From Herpetomonas samuelpessoai (taxonomy: Eukaryota; Euglenozoa; Kinetoplastea; Trypanosomatida; Trypanosomatidae): 64,000 bases of DNA. The notes under the pieces are model-generated. The model was not told the origin of the DNA. It searched no databases and saw nothing but the letters and a program-made list of their open reading frames with translations. Positions 26,778 to 36,790 of the stretch are shown piece by piece; positions within the stretch are counted from its first letter, which is position 1, and the number at the start of each line of letters is the position of its first letter. The stretch spans positions 1 through 64,000 of the forward strand of contig JASAOC010002057.1 of assembly GCA_030849835.1 (NCBI GenBank), read 5' to 3'. A program made the position numbers and the translations under genes.

Positions 26778-28469
26778 TCATGCTTGGGAATGCGAAGCGC
26801 GCTCCTTGAGCTTTGCTTGCACAGCGGCCTTGTAGAAAGCAACAATCCCCTCTAGCGAGGACAGGGAAGGCGACTCTGCAGTGCCTGTGTCCTCTGCCGC
26901 TGTTGTTGCTCCCGTCGCCCCACGCTCCCGCTCCAACCCTTTTCCCTCTTCCTCCTTCCCGTCGGCGCTCTGATGTGCCGCGAGAGCCAGTGCGTGTCTG
27001 CTGCCCTCATCGATGCTGTCGAGCCAATCGACGTAGTAGGGGTGCTCGTGGTTGTCGTCCATCGACACGCAGGTGCGCCACGGCGGCTTCGGGTGCACCC
27101 GGCCCTTGTCAAAGTGGGCGCGAAAGCAGCGGGCACGCTCCTGCCGAGCCGTTTCCCCTCTTGCCGGGCTGTCTTGCGCGCTGCCGTCCCGCTCTGGAGC
27201 GTGGGCTGGGTTGCTGAAGAGGCGCTCGGAAACAGCGTCACTTGTTGTGCGGGCCAAGTCGTTTTTCGCACCAGCGGACGCCTCCCCAACATCTGAGTTG
27301 GCGCTGGCGGGTTGAGCACAGTCCAACGGTGCGCCGGAATCTTGCTCCTCCAGCCAGCGGTCAAGGACGGCCTCGTCCGTCAAGACCAAGAACGGGCGGT
27401 CGGCCGACACATCTTCCCAGCGCTCCGTCAGCTTCAGAGGATGCCGGGCTGGCAGCTGCCGCGGAGTCGCGAGACGCTTGCGGTGGTGCAGGGGCGCCGC
27501 ACCGTCCAGCTCACCTGCGCGTGGCGTTTGCTCTACAGGTGTCCCCGCGCGCACCGTTTCGCGATCTCCGCGCAGCCAGGTGAGATAATCGGCGCGGTCC
27601 GCAAAGGTGAGGGGGTTGTTGCTGGTGAATGGAGGTGCACCAACAGCAGCAGCCGAAGGAGCCGGAGGTGCCGGAAGGGACGGCGCGGGACCTCGTCGCT
27701 GGCCCAGCGACGAGGTGGAAGGCCGGTCCGCAGCCCTTTCACCCCGGCGCTGCGCCGCTGGTAGCTCTGTACCGTTCGCCTCCGCCAACGTGGGTCGAGG
27801 GGCGGGGGTCTCTGCGGGTGCTGGGGTGGCGGGCGCCTCGCCGTCCGCCGGTGCGTACCCAGGGCCAGGGATGTCGCCGAGGATCCCCACGGTTGCCAGG
27901 GGCAGCAGCGACGTCACACCGCCCCTGGATCGCTGCGAGGCGGCCGCCGGTCCGGTGGGGGAAGGCGGCAGGGAGTACGCGCGGCCGCCCTCACTTGCGC
28001 TTGTGTACGGCCCCAGGCGCCGCGTTTGGCGTCGCTCATGATGCCTGCTGTGCGACGTCGACGTTCGCCTGTCGCGGGAGCGCTGCCGCTTGGCCGGTGA
28101 ACTCTTGTGGTCACGGACGTCTCCCGTTGCCACCGGCTCCCCTCGCTGCTTCCGGACAAGCCCTTCGAATCGTGCGTCGACATTGTTTGAGGACGACAAG
28201 GAGGACGCCGAGGACACCGTGCGAGACCTGCTGTCGTACGACGTATCGTAGCTGTACGTGTAGGAGGACGTTCGGGTGCTGGAACGCCTGCCACGCGCGC
28301 GTGATCGACGATCGTCCTGGTGTGAGACGCGCAGCTCCTCTTGCCGGCGGCCAGGGTGCCTGCGATAAGGGGGACGCCCGCCAGCCTCATTCTTTTCTTC
28401 ATGGCGCCCTTGATGCCATGCAGGACGACCTCCTTTTCGATCGTAACGGTCGTAACGCTCTCCAGGCAT
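26778..28469 (-). CDS. Arg/Ser-rich low-complexity protein, possible RNA-binding or splicing partner
   Basis: A 563-residue protein I cannot place in a family. The first 160 residues are dominated by Arg, Ser, Asp, Tyr and His (RYDRYDRKGGR, then many RS and SR pairs), resembling the RS regions of SR-type splicing proteins, but I see no RRM with RNP motifs. The middle is Pro/Ala-rich. Conserved-looking islands are FADRADYLTWLRGDRE near 290, LTERWEDVSADRPFLVLTDEAVLDRWLEEQD near 350, PPWRTCVSMDDNHEHPYYVDWLDSIDE near 475 and a C-terminal helix SLEGIVAFYKAAVQAKLKERA. A nuclear role is only a guess from composition. The start is the ATG at 28467-28469, MPGERYDR; the frame upstream has only a GTG. 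Splice signals sit about 46 nt upstream. Confidence 0.7.
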   Translation of the reverse strand: MPGERYDRYDRKGGRPAWHQGRHEEKNEAGGRPPYRRHPGRRQEELRVSHQDDRRSRARGRRSSTRTSSYTYSYDTSYDSRSRTVSSASSLSSSNNVDARFEGLVRKQRGEPVATGDVRDHKSSPAKRQRSRDRRTSTSHSRHHERRQTRRLGPYTSASEGGRAYSLPPSPTGPAAASQRSRGGVTSLLPLATVGILGDIPGPGYAPADGEAPATPAPAETPAPRPTLAEANGTELPAAQRRGERAADRPSTSSLGQRRGPAPSLPAPPAPSAAAVGAPPFTSNNPLTFADRADYLTWLRGDRETVRAGTPVEQTPRAGELDGAAPLHHRKRLATPRQLPARHPLKLTERWEDVSADRPFLVLTDEAVLDRWLEEQDSGAPLDCAQPASANSDVGEASAGAKNDLARTTSDAVSERLFSNPAHAPERDGSAQDSPARGETARQERARCFRAHFDKGRVHPKPPWRTCVSMDDNHEHPYYVDWLDSIDEGSRHALALAAHQSADGKEEEGKGLERERGATGATTAAEDTGTAESPSLSSLEGIVAFYKAAVQAKLKERASHSQA

Positions 28470-30039
28470 GCTGCGTGCCACTTCACCTGACTACACGAGC
28501 TTGGTGGAGTATTGCTTCAACCCGTACAGAGGTGAACCAGAGAAGAGAGGGGGGGATGTCTCTGGCTCACGTCTATCCCGTTTCGTCTTTCCGTCGCTCC
28601 ACTTTTGATCTATGTTTTCTTTCTTGTTGATGTGTTCTGCTTTTATCGTAGGAAAGAAGAACAAGATACGTCGAGTCAGCATTGTTCGTTTATCTTACTT
28701 TTTTTTTGTTCGTTTGTCTTTGTCTCTCAAGGTCCGCCTCGCTCATGCGTAGACGGGGAACACCTCTCCTTCCTGAGCATTGTTCATTCACTCTGCACGT
28801 CTGCGCATTGTGTCGTACAGATCACTTTTGCGTAGTGCGAGCCCGCCCCGTCTGCCGAGCGTCCTCAGATTCCTGTCCTGGTGCTGTGGATTTTCCCGGG
28901 TGGAGAAGCGAGGTAGGGGGGCGTGGTGAATTCATCAGCACCCTCTTTTTCTTTCTTTTTTTTTCTTTTTGCATGGGAACTGCCCCTATCCTTTCTTTGT
29001 GCGGACAGAGAGGCACTGCCTGACGTTCCGTGTGTTGTCGACTTTGTGTTTGCCTTCGCTGAGCGCTCGTTCGAGATGACTCCTTGTTTTTGATGTTGTT
29101 GTGGTGTTGTGCATGTGTACTGATGTGATATCGCCTTCCACATCAAGGAAGAGCAAGGTTGCGATGGGGAAAAAAAAAATTATGGATAAAGAAATGTTGC
29201 ACGTGGGGGGGGGAGGGCGGGAGTTCATGTGAGGAAAACGTTTTCACAGAAGCAAGGCTCTCTCAGACAGAAAGAAAGAGAGTGTGTGAAACGAAGAGGA
29301 AAGGGTAGCGTGATCTGATAAATCAGATAGAGGAGATGAAGATGTGATTGGCAAGAGGAACAAAGATCAAAGGAGTCAAAGAAAAAAAAAATGCCCAGTA
29401 ACGTTCAAGAGAACGTAGAGAGAGAAGAGTCAGTCGGCAGCAGCAAAGGGAGACAATGGTCAGTGGGAAGAGGAACATAAACAAGAACAAGAGGGGTACC
29501 ATTGAAAAAGAAGCCCACATGTGCTTCGGAATTTGTTGAACATAAGGAAAAGGAATACTGTACAGGGCACTTGAATCGTGGGAAGAAACGAAATGCAGAA
29601 AGGCAAAGAAAGAGAAACCTTCGCCCTCTCGGACGGCTGTCGCCTTGAGTCCTGCTTTCGTTGTGCACATACCCCCATAGAGTGCCGATGATGATCCTAA
29701 CGTCGGGATGCGAGAAAAAAGAAGACCAAAAAAAGAAAAGATGTCAAAAAAAAAAATGCTGTCCGCGGTACGCCTCCTGACGAGCAAGCAATAAACATAC
29801 AGACCATCTTACCCATGTACAGTGCGGAAAAAATGGGTCGTTTGAAATGATGCAGAACGGAGCAGGAGACGGCGAGGAGCTGGAGTACCCCTACTTCTCC
29901 TAGAAACAATAGAACGAGAAACGGGAGGACGACAACGCAGAAAAAAAAAAAAAAAAGGATGCCTTAAAGCAGGGGCGGAAGAGAAGCAGAACGCATTTCC
30001 ATGTGCGACACGTGGCTTTGCCACTGTGTTTCGTCGCTC
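28470..30039. other. Intergenic: 5' leader of the RS-rich protein gene and 3' UTR of the WD40 gene
   Basis: The purine run at 28538-28557 and the AG at 28515-28516 are likely splice signals. An A16 run at 29941-29956 lies in the 3' UTR of the WD40 gene. A 154-codon minus-strand ORF at 29323-29787 is full of Phe, Leu and Ser from CU tracts and is not counted as a gene. Confidence 0.55.
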
Positions 30040-32202
30040 TCACCACAGCTCGGGTGGGATGTAATCCCGGACGACGGACTCCTTTGGCTTGTACACATGA
30101 ACGCCGTTGAAGGAGTCGGTGGAGGCCATGAGCCAGTCATCGTTCCGGCCTCCGCACCAGCTAAAATCGGTCACCACCCCCAGGTGCCCAATATGCACAA
30201 AGCTCACCTCTGGCGGAGCCAGCGCGTCGGCCGAGTACTCGAGCGGCAGCGACGTCTTGGCAAGGTCCCAGACCACGACGCGGCCATCCTCCCCGTAGCT
30301 CGCAATGACCGTCTCGCTGAAGGGCGCCCACTGCACGCCGGTGACAGCGCGGCCGTGGTAATTGAGCTCCAGGAGGGGCACCTTTGGACGGCGGATATCC
30401 CAGAAGCAGAGCTCCCCGCTCATCCCCGCCGTCGCGAGCTGGAAGGCACCGACAGGGTGGAACTGCGAGGCTGTCACACCACCGGCATGGGCGCCTTGCA
30501 GGGTAACGCTCGAGGTGTTGGTGCGGATGTCCCAGATGCGCACATCCCCATCAAGGCTCGCAGAGCTCAGCAGGTGACCCTGCGTTGCGTGCCAAGAGAC
30601 ATCGGTGATGATATCACGGTGTCCTGAAAGTTTCTGCACGGGCTCGCACTCGCGTCCGACGAGATCAGGGGAGCCGCCTGTGGAGCCGTCGGCGTTGACA
30701 CCGCCGCGGTACGGCTGCTCTTCCTTGAGGTCAATGGTGATGCGGTGCTTGATGTCCCAATAGTTGACGTAGCCGTCGTCAGCCCCACTCGCAATGTACC
30801 CAGGCTTGGGGATATTCCAGCTGAGCCCAAAGCCGCCCGTCTTGTGACCCGTCAGGATGGCATCAGGGATCGTCTCGCCATTCTCATCCTCGTGCTGGTC
30901 CTGGACAAGGTTGTAGACGCCAATGAAGCCACTGCCCGTGGTTGCCGCAATAATGTTCGTCTCGGCTGGCATCGCGCGAATCTTGAGGACCGTGGTGTCC
31001 AATGTGATGGCCTGATCGCGGCGGAAGTGGCCGCGCACGTTTTTGAAGAGCTTCCCGGGATCAACCTCCGCCTGCGGATCGAACTCTCCGGGGTTTTGCG
31101 GGCCAATGTCATCGTCGCCGTACAGACCGTACATGGCGGCGGAGTTCTCATCGTGAGGGACCGCGATTTCCATGACATTCACGTGATTCGGTGCGCCTTT
31201 GATTGTCTGCGTGCCGAGGGCGAGGTACTGCAACGTGTAGTCACGCTCTGGGTCCTCAAACTTGCGGTCTGGGATCCACTCCACCGCGAGAGCTGGCCAC
31301 TCCGTCACGTGCGTGGCGCAGAAGCTGTACAACTTGCCCATGTTTGTTTCAAAGGTTCGCTGGAGGCGCAGCATGCGGGGGAGCGAATTTGGGTCCTCGC
31401 GTTGGCTGGGCACCAAAGCTGCTTCGTTTGACGCGCCATTCATCGCCATCGTGCCCTGCGGCGCGCCTGTGGGCATCGTCATGGGACTCCTGCGGCCGCT
31501 CCGGTTGGGTGGCGCGGAGGCCTCCTCGCCGCCATCGCCCTCATCGTCGTGGCTGCCAATGCCGTCGTCGGCCGCCGCGTCGCGGTAGCTGTGGCGGGAG
31601 CCGGGTAACGCAACGCCCTCGCTGTCTGCGTGGTGAGACCGGCGGCGGTGGGCGCGGCGCTCCTTCCCGAACACTCCCTCGTCTCCTTCCGGTCCCTCTG
31701 CGCCGTCCTCAGAGGCGTCTGAATACTCCGCTTCCTCCTGAGCGCCCTCGTTGTCGTCAGCCTTGCCGCCGCTCACAACCTGCGCGCCGCCAAGGGAGCT
31801 GGCACCCTTCTTGCGCAGTTGGGCAAGTGCCTGCGCACGCGTGAGCGTACGCGGCCGGGTGGCCGGTGCGTCCGCCGGGGGCTCCCTTTCCTCTTCCTCT
31901 GGCGGAGTGCGGGGAGCCTGCTCATGACGTGAGCTGCTGTCACTCGCGTCGTCGTCGTCGTCGTCATCGTCCTCGGGGTGGGTTTCCTTGGCGACGGTGT
32001 GCATGGGTGGTGGGTTGGTGCTGTTGACGGTCTGGTTAGGGTCTTGCGAAGGCACGTCCGCTGTGCTGCTCGAGGGATCCGCAGCGTCGGTGTCCAGCAC
32101 AGGCACGATGGGGGCAGCAGCAGCTTGGTTGTTGTCATTCTCTCCGTCCTCCTCGGCACCGCTGTGCTTGCGGTGCTTGGAGCGCTTCTCCTTCTTGGCC
32201 AT
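30040..32202 (-). CDS. RBBP4/Msi1-type WD40 histone-binding protein with acidic N-terminal extension
   Basis: A 720-residue protein. The C-terminal 430 residues are a seven-blade WD40 propeller of the RBBP4/RBBP7/Msi1 class. The histone-H4-binding helix reads FCATHVTEWPALAVEWIPD (about 290-310), followed by blades with GHKTGGFGLSWN, GHRDIITDVSWH, IWDIRT, FWDIRRPKVP, VQWAPFSETVIASYGEDGRVVVWDL, and the class ending PEVSFVHIGHLGVVTDFSW near the C-terminus. Such proteins carry H3-H4 in chromatin assembly (CAF-1), deacetylase and Polycomb complexes. The first 285 residues are an addition: Lys/Arg-rich at the start (MAKKEKRSKHRKHSG), then Asp/Glu runs and low-complexity sequence, which could bind histones by charge. 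GRWD1/Rrb1, another acidic WD40 protein, is the main alternative, but the PEVSFVHIGHLGVVTDFSW ending favours RBBP4. The start ATG is at 32200-32202. Confidence 0.85.
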   Translation of the reverse strand: MAKKEKRSKHRKHSGAEEDGENDNNQAAAAPIVPVLDTDAADPSSSTADVPSQDPNQTVNSTNPPPMHTVAKETHPEDDDDDDDDASDSSSRHEQAPRTPPEEEEREPPADAPATRPRTLTRAQALAQLRKKGASSLGGAQVVSGGKADDNEGAQEEAEYSDASEDGAEGPEGDEGVFGKERRAHRRRSHHADSEGVALPGSRHSYRDAAADDGIGSHDDEGDGGEEASAPPNRSGRRSPMTMPTGAPQGTMAMNGASNEAALVPSQREDPNSLPRMLRLQRTFETNMGKLYSFCATHVTEWPALAVEWIPDRKFEDPERDYTLQYLALGTQTIKGAPNHVNVMEIAVPHDENSAAMYGLYGDDDIGPQNPGEFDPQAEVDPGKLFKNVRGHFRRDQAITLDTTVLKIRAMPAETNIIAATTGSGFIGVYNLVQDQHEDENGETIPDAILTGHKTGGFGLSWNIPKPGYIASGADDGYVNYWDIKHRITIDLKEEQPYRGGVNADGSTGGSPDLVGRECEPVQKLSGHRDIITDVSWHATQGHLLSSASLDGDVRIWDIRTNTSSVTLQGAHAGGVTASQFHPVGAFQLATAGMSGELCFWDIRRPKVPLLELNYHGRAVTGVQWAPFSETVIASYGEDGRVVVWDLAKTSLPLEYSADALAPPEVSFVHIGHLGVVTDFSWCGGRNDDWLMASTDSFNGVHVYKPKESVVRDYIPPELW

Positions 32203-33352
32203 CTCTTGCTGTTATCGTACGCGTTTCACGCGGAATAGCGAGGGTGAAAGAGTGGTTAGGAGTTGGGAACACTCTTACAGAGAGAGAGAGAGAAAGAAAG
32301 GGAACTGGAAAAGATGCTTCGGGGGCACAAAGTAGCAGGAGGAAAAAAAAATGTTAGGAAATGAAAAGAAGAAGAAAAAAAAGGAATGTGACGGAATTGT
32401 GGAAAATGCGAAGAACACTGAAGGAAAGAGACAGGTACGTAGTGTAGAACACCGTGTGGCTCTCTCTTGACGAGAATTTGATTATCCCAAGGAGCTGTGG
32501 AAAAAAAAGGGCACGCGCACTCTCGGTGACTAATTTCGTTGCGGTCTTGCTGTTGTTGTTTTTTTTTTCTTATTTTGTTTTTGTTCTTGTTTTTGTGTTT
32601 TTAATGCAAGCTGCACCACACCCTCACCGGATGTTGGGAAGCTATGGAGAGCTGCGCGCACGTGTGCGTGAAACAGCGCTCAGACTCCAAGGGGAAAAAA
32701 AAAAAAAAGACTATCCACGTGGTTGAAAAGGGGGAAAGCAAAGGGAATGGAACCTATCATGACAAAGAAAAGTAAGGGGAAAAAGAATATCGCATATTGT
32801 CATAACATCATGGGATACTACCCTGGCGCAGCGCAGCTGCCTGTGTGGTAGAAAGCCAGCTCCTCTTCCACCAAGGAAGCAGAGAGAGGAACAGAGCATG
32901 TGAACACTCTCACGCCCCGCAACCTCCTCTCGCTCGTTGTATGGCCTGTCAACAATGGAAAAAAACAAAGTGTTGTTGTTTCGGTACGTCTCTTTCCCGC
33001 AACTCGCCTCGTCGCAGACAGCTGAATCAAATGTCCTTGTTACTCGTGTTTCGATGTTGTAGCCACTTTCGTCATGTTTCTTCTCGTTTCCAAGGGTGCG
33101 AGGACGAGCGCACAAGCAGCTCAAGGGCGAGGAAGCAGCAAGGAAAAGAAGTACCCCTCGTACAGCAAAGGCACTCAGAAGGCAAAGACACGACACTGCT
33201 GCGTATCGTTGCGCTTCTTCTTCTTCTTTTTGTTTTTTGTTTTCTGTTCATGTTCTGTCACGCGGCACTTGACTAAACCTTGTCGTGTGTGTGTCTCGTA
33301 TGCTCTTACACTCCCGCCTCCCACGCCCAGAGCTACGGAGTGGCCCACCAGC
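32203..33352. other. Intergenic: 5' leader of the WD40 gene and 3' UTR of the gamma-tubulin complex gene
   Basis: The GA/A-rich run at 32280-32302 and the AG at 32274-32275 are the likely splice signals (leader about 71 nt). An A14 run lies at 32695-32708. No gene is supported in the rest. Confidence 0.55.
32274..32302 (-). promoter_or_regulatory. Predicted trans-splice acceptor for the WD40 gene
   Basis: A CU-repeat tract on the minus strand (GA units at 32280-32302) is followed by AG at 32274-32275, 72 nt before the ATG. Confidence 0.5.
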
Positions 33353-36010
33353 CTACTCACCCTGCCGTTTGTATTTAGCAGCTGGGGATGCAATCACTGT
33401 CCGGCCCCCAGCTCCACCGCTCCCTGTCTTGTCGCCGCCATCGCCCAACTCCTCTTCGTTTTCGGCGCCAACGTTGACGTGCCGGGCACGTCGTGTCGCG
33501 CCAGCCGAGGAGCTGCGTCGGCGACTGCGCGCGCGCGGTGCGGGCTGCGGTGCAGGGCTCACAGAGCCTGCCGACATCGTTGAAGAAGCGGCTGCTGCGG
33601 ATGGAACAAGACGGCGGGGCTGCAGAAAGCCCGCGGTGCCGCCATGACCATCAGATGTGGTCTCCCCCGACACCCCTGTGGTGTCTGCGCCCACCTTCCA
33701 CCGCGTGCCAGGGGCCATGGCAGCGTACCCACTTGGTCCGCCCGTCATCGGTCCTGTCTCTGGGACTGTCCTTGCCGACGGGCGGTAGGAGAAGAAACGG
33801 TTGAAATCCATCCTTGCCCACAGCGCCCGCTCCGCCTGCCGGCTCGATGTTGACAGGTGGCCCGTGAACGCGGCCACAACCCGCTGCTGCACGCGCGCTT
33901 CCAAGGCAGTGAGGGCGGCTGCCACCTCAATGGGGGTGCGGTTAAGGCCGTCCACTGCCCAGTAATTCAACCGATATCGGGTGCAGAGAATAAATAAGGT
34001 GGTGGCGCACTCGCAGAGCGCACGGCAAGCCGCGTGCAGGCCCTCGGAGCCTTCCGTCAGGAAAGAGCCCTCCGCCACTCGCCAAATGAAACGGTCGTGA
34101 CGCCGCTTGGCCTCCTCGACGCTCTTGCACCCGTGGAGGTGCTCCTGCAGTTCCGCCGAGGGCATCGCAATCACGTCCACCTGGAAATAATGGCTCACCG
34201 TCGTCAGCAGAAAGGAGAGCAATTGAAACAACGCGTAGGCGCGACGGAGATCGGCGGACGGGCTCTTGTTCGCCAAGATAGCCCCGGCGAAGAGCTGCCG
34301 GGTAAGGTTCATCGCATGCGTCGTGAAGCGCATGCCCACATGCAAAGAGAAGAGTCGCTGGTAGTAGCCAATGGCCTTTTGGGATACCACCAGTGGCAGC
34401 CCCTGTGGGGGAGCGAACCGGACACCAATGCTGCGCGCCCGGTCGAGCAGCAGCTGCCCGGCGGCCTCCACAGAACGGGTGTGGCTGCGGCCGTACATCT
34501 CCTCCTCCTCCTCGGTCGACTGCGGGGCCGCCATGAGGAGGCGGAAGCGTTCGTACTCGGTGTGGTCGGCAAGACCACTCACGGACATGGCGTAGCGAAA
34601 CGCCTCGGACACAGAACGCTGCGCGGTGGCCCAGGAGAAGCCCCCACGACGCCCGCTCACGGTGCCGTCCGCCAGCACCGCCGCAGCAGCCGTTGCGCGG
34701 TGACTCGCGCTCGCGGAGCTGACGGGCACCATCACACCACGCCGGGAGGTCATGTGCATCCCCGAACTATTCACCCCGCTCAGAGAGTCGAAGCAGCGTT
34801 CCACAAAGGCCAGCCAGAGATCCCCACGCGTGCAGAGGAACACCACACGCAGGGCCTCCAAGTGTTCGCCCAGGCTGCTTGTGTTGCCTACGCGCGTCCA
34901 GAGTGCCTTGGACCACAGGGCCCGCGCGGCCTCCACGCGTGCGGTGAGCTCGTCCGCCGCCAGCACACCTCCTTCGCACAGGTTGAGGTTGAAGATGGCG
35001 CGGAACACCGCCTCCGCGGCCACGTCCTTGGTGCCGACCGCGAGCTGGGCGAGATGGTCAACGCCGCCTTGGGTGTCGGCCTCGCCCAGCAGCACGCGCC
35101 GCTCCTTGCCCGCTGTCAAGATGAGCAAGCCAAGGTCCACCGACACGCCCGCCGGAAGGAGGTCTGTGTGCAGGGTGTGCTGCTCGGTGGCACGGCCCGT
35201 GGCGGCGCCGGCGGGGGTGACCGAAACAAAGTAATCGTGACGCCCATGCAGCACGACCCCGTGCGCGACGTAGTGCGCGGTGGTGTAGAGCACCGCACGC
35301 CACACGCACACGCCCACGGACTGACGAAAGGTGAGGGGAACCTCCCGGTTGGTCACAAAGGACTGAATGGCGCGGAGCAGAGCAGTGGTGGCGATGTAGC
35401 ATGACGACGGTGTGTCAGTCTGGCTCCTGTCCCCACCTTGCGGAAAGGGCGGTGGTGACTCCGCCCACGCCTGCTGCGCCTGTGCGGCGGCTTCAACTAT
35501 GTCACATAGCAGGTGGAACGCCATGCCGTACGTCGTGCGTAAACCCGCAAGGGCGGAGGGCGTCGCCGCTTGTCGGACGTCCGCTGCGTACAGCTCGAGC
35601 ACTCGTCCCACTGCGGCGCCAACGGCAGATGGGTACAGGCCCTCGGTGCGACCTACCACGGTGTCCTGCGCTGCGGCAGACAAACGAGCGTACTGCTCGC
35701 CGAGGGGGAGTAACTCTGACAGCAAGTGCGCTTCGGCAGGGTGCAAGCGCGCCCTTAGCGCCGGCAGCAGCCACTCAGCAGGGTCAACGCAGGGAGAGGG
35801 ACCTCTGCCACCCAGACCCTTCGGGGATGCTTCTGCTGCTCCAGCGCCGGAAGGCGACCCTCTACCACGCTTGAGGGGCGGCTTGGCAAGTCCTCCCGAT
35901 GCGGAAGCATGTGAGGGGGTGCGAGAGGTGTCCGTCTCTGCAGAACAATCGCTGTGCCTGGATAGCGCGTAGGAGCCAAACCCCAGCAGGAAGCACTTGA
36001 GTTCCTCCAT
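33353..36010 (-). CDS. Gamma-tubulin complex component (GCP2/GCP3, Spc97/Spc98 family)
   Basis: An 885-residue protein. The family mark LEALRVVFLCTRGDLWLAFVERCFDSL (near 375-405) matches the segment joining the two GRIP domains, where other members have LKRYLLLGQGDF-type sequence. The second GRIP domain is seen from QKAIGYYQRLFSLHVGMRF through ELQEHLHGCKSVEEAKRRHDRFIWRVAEGSFLT to WARMDFNRFFS (about 735), matching the family pattern of a helix, a VLxxHxxFL helix and LDFNxFY. Together with gamma-tubulin these proteins nucleate microtubules at basal bodies and the spindle. GCP2 and GCP3 cannot be told apart safely by eye. The last 140 residues are a basic Ser/Arg/Gly tail and the first 100 are low-complexity. 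An insert at about 430-470 is also low-complexity. The start ATG is at 36008-36010, 35 nt after a clear splice signal. Confidence 0.78.
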   Translation of the reverse strand: MEELKCFLLGFGSYALSRHSDCSAETDTSRTPSHASASGGLAKPPLKRGRGSPSGAGAAEASPKGLGGRGPSPCVDPAEWLLPALRARLHPAEAHLLSELLPLGEQYARLSAAAQDTVVGRTEGLYPSAVGAAVGRVLELYAADVRQAATPSALAGLRTTYGMAFHLLCDIVEAAAQAQQAWAESPPPFPQGGDRSQTDTPSSCYIATTALLRAIQSFVTNREVPLTFRQSVGVCVWRAVLYTTAHYVAHGVVLHGRHDYFVSVTPAGAATGRATEQHTLHTDLLPAGVSVDLGLLILTAGKERRVLLGEADTQGGVDHLAQLAVGTKDVAAEAVFRAIFNLNLCEGGVLAADELTARVEAARALWSKALWTRVGNTSSLGEHLEALRVVFLCTRGDLWLAFVERCFDSLSGVNSSGMHMTSRRGVMVPVSSASASHRATAAAAVLADGTVSGRRGGFSWATAQRSVSEAFRYAMSVSGLADHTEYERFRLLMAAPQSTEEEEEMYGRSHTRSVEAAGQLLLDRARSIGVRFAPPQGLPLVVSQKAIGYYQRLFSLHVGMRFTTHAMNLTRQLFAGAILANKSPSADLRRAYALFQLLSFLLTTVSHYFQVDVIAMPSAELQEHLHGCKSVEEAKRRHDRFIWRVAEGSFLTEGSEGLHAACRALCECATTLFILCTRYRLNYWAVDGLNRTPIEVAAALTALEARVQQRVVAAFTGHLSTSSRQAERALWARMDFNRFFSYRPSARTVPETGPMTGGPSGYAAMAPGTRWKVGADTTGVSGETTSDGHGGTAGFLQPRRLVPSAAAASSTMSAGSVSPAPQPAPRARSRRRSSSAGATRRARHVNVGAENEEELGDGGDKTGSGGAGGRTVIASPAAKYKRQGE

Positions 36011-36044
36011 GAGAGCTGTGAACTGTGCAGCGGTCGTCGGAGCC

Positions 36045-36060
36045 CTTTAAAAAAAAAAAA
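36045..36060 (-). promoter_or_regulatory. Predicted trans-splice acceptor for the gamma-tubulin complex gene
   Basis: A U12 run in the transcript is followed by AAAG, with the AG at 36045-36046, leaving a leader of about 34 nt. Confidence 0.55.
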
Positions 36061-36351
36061 CGCGGTTTCGTTCAGTTTTCTGTGTATGTGTGTTGTGTGC
36101 TCTTTCTCTCGTGTATGGACTGTCACTACAAAGGTTCTATGGGCGGGAAAGCCGGAGTCAATAGGGCTTCCCTTTACACGAAATAAAGCTCTCCTCTGGT
36201 CTCCCTGTTCTCCAGGTGCCTGGTGAGGAGGACAGGTAGGGGTGTAGAGTTCTATGGTGTGTTTCTAGACGCTGTCGCAGGTTCGTTTCGAGAAGATCCG
36301 GACAATGCACGTGCTGTTGTGAGACGAGTCGCAAAGACGAGGTAAGGAAAA

Positions 36352-36412
36352 AAGGAGAGAAAGGAGAGAAAGGAAAGAAAGGAAAGAAAGGAAAGAAAGG
36401 AAAGAAAGGAAA
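36352..36412 (+). repeat. Tandem 9-base GGAAAGAAA repeat
   Basis: Four or more near-perfect 9-base units preceded by two variants with GGAGAGAAA. In the transcript it is a long pure CU tract of about 60 nt in the 3' UTR of the cyclin-like gene. Confidence 0.85.
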
Positions 36413-36790
36413 TTGCTGTGACGTGCGCGACGAGGCTATTTCATTCGCAAAAGCGATGCTTTGCCTCCTCGTAAAGCAGCGAACCATCGTGCCTGACATG
36501 GACACGCGCAAACGGTGAAGTGTTCGGTGGTGGACACAGGTGTATCCTCTTTTGCCGTGTTCGTGTCCTTTGTTTGACAGTGTTACATTCTTGCCTTTTG
36601 TTGTTGTTGTCATTGAAAATTGGAGCAGGTGAAAGAAGAAAATGAGAAGCAGGAAAGAAACGTAACATAAATAAAAATGCAAATGCAAGCAACCCCTGGA
36701 AGCCCCAAGCAACATGGAGAAACAGGAATCATCACACAGGTGCTGGTGAGCACACGCGTTCTCGGCACGAGACGGTTTCTCGCCAATCGC

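Larger units (their letters stand above)
36011..36790. other. Intergenic: 5' leader of the gamma-tubulin complex gene and 3' UTR of the cyclin-like gene
   Basis: An A12 run at 36049-36060 with AG at 36045-36046 is a tight splice signal. A run of 9-base GGAAAGAAA units lies at 36352-36412. No gene seen. Confidence 0.6.

Noticed and set aside
29323-29787. A 154-codon minus-strand ORF with hydrophobic runs
   Set aside because: The Phe/Leu/Ser runs come from pyrimidine tracts of the spacer; the membrane-like look is an artefact of composition.
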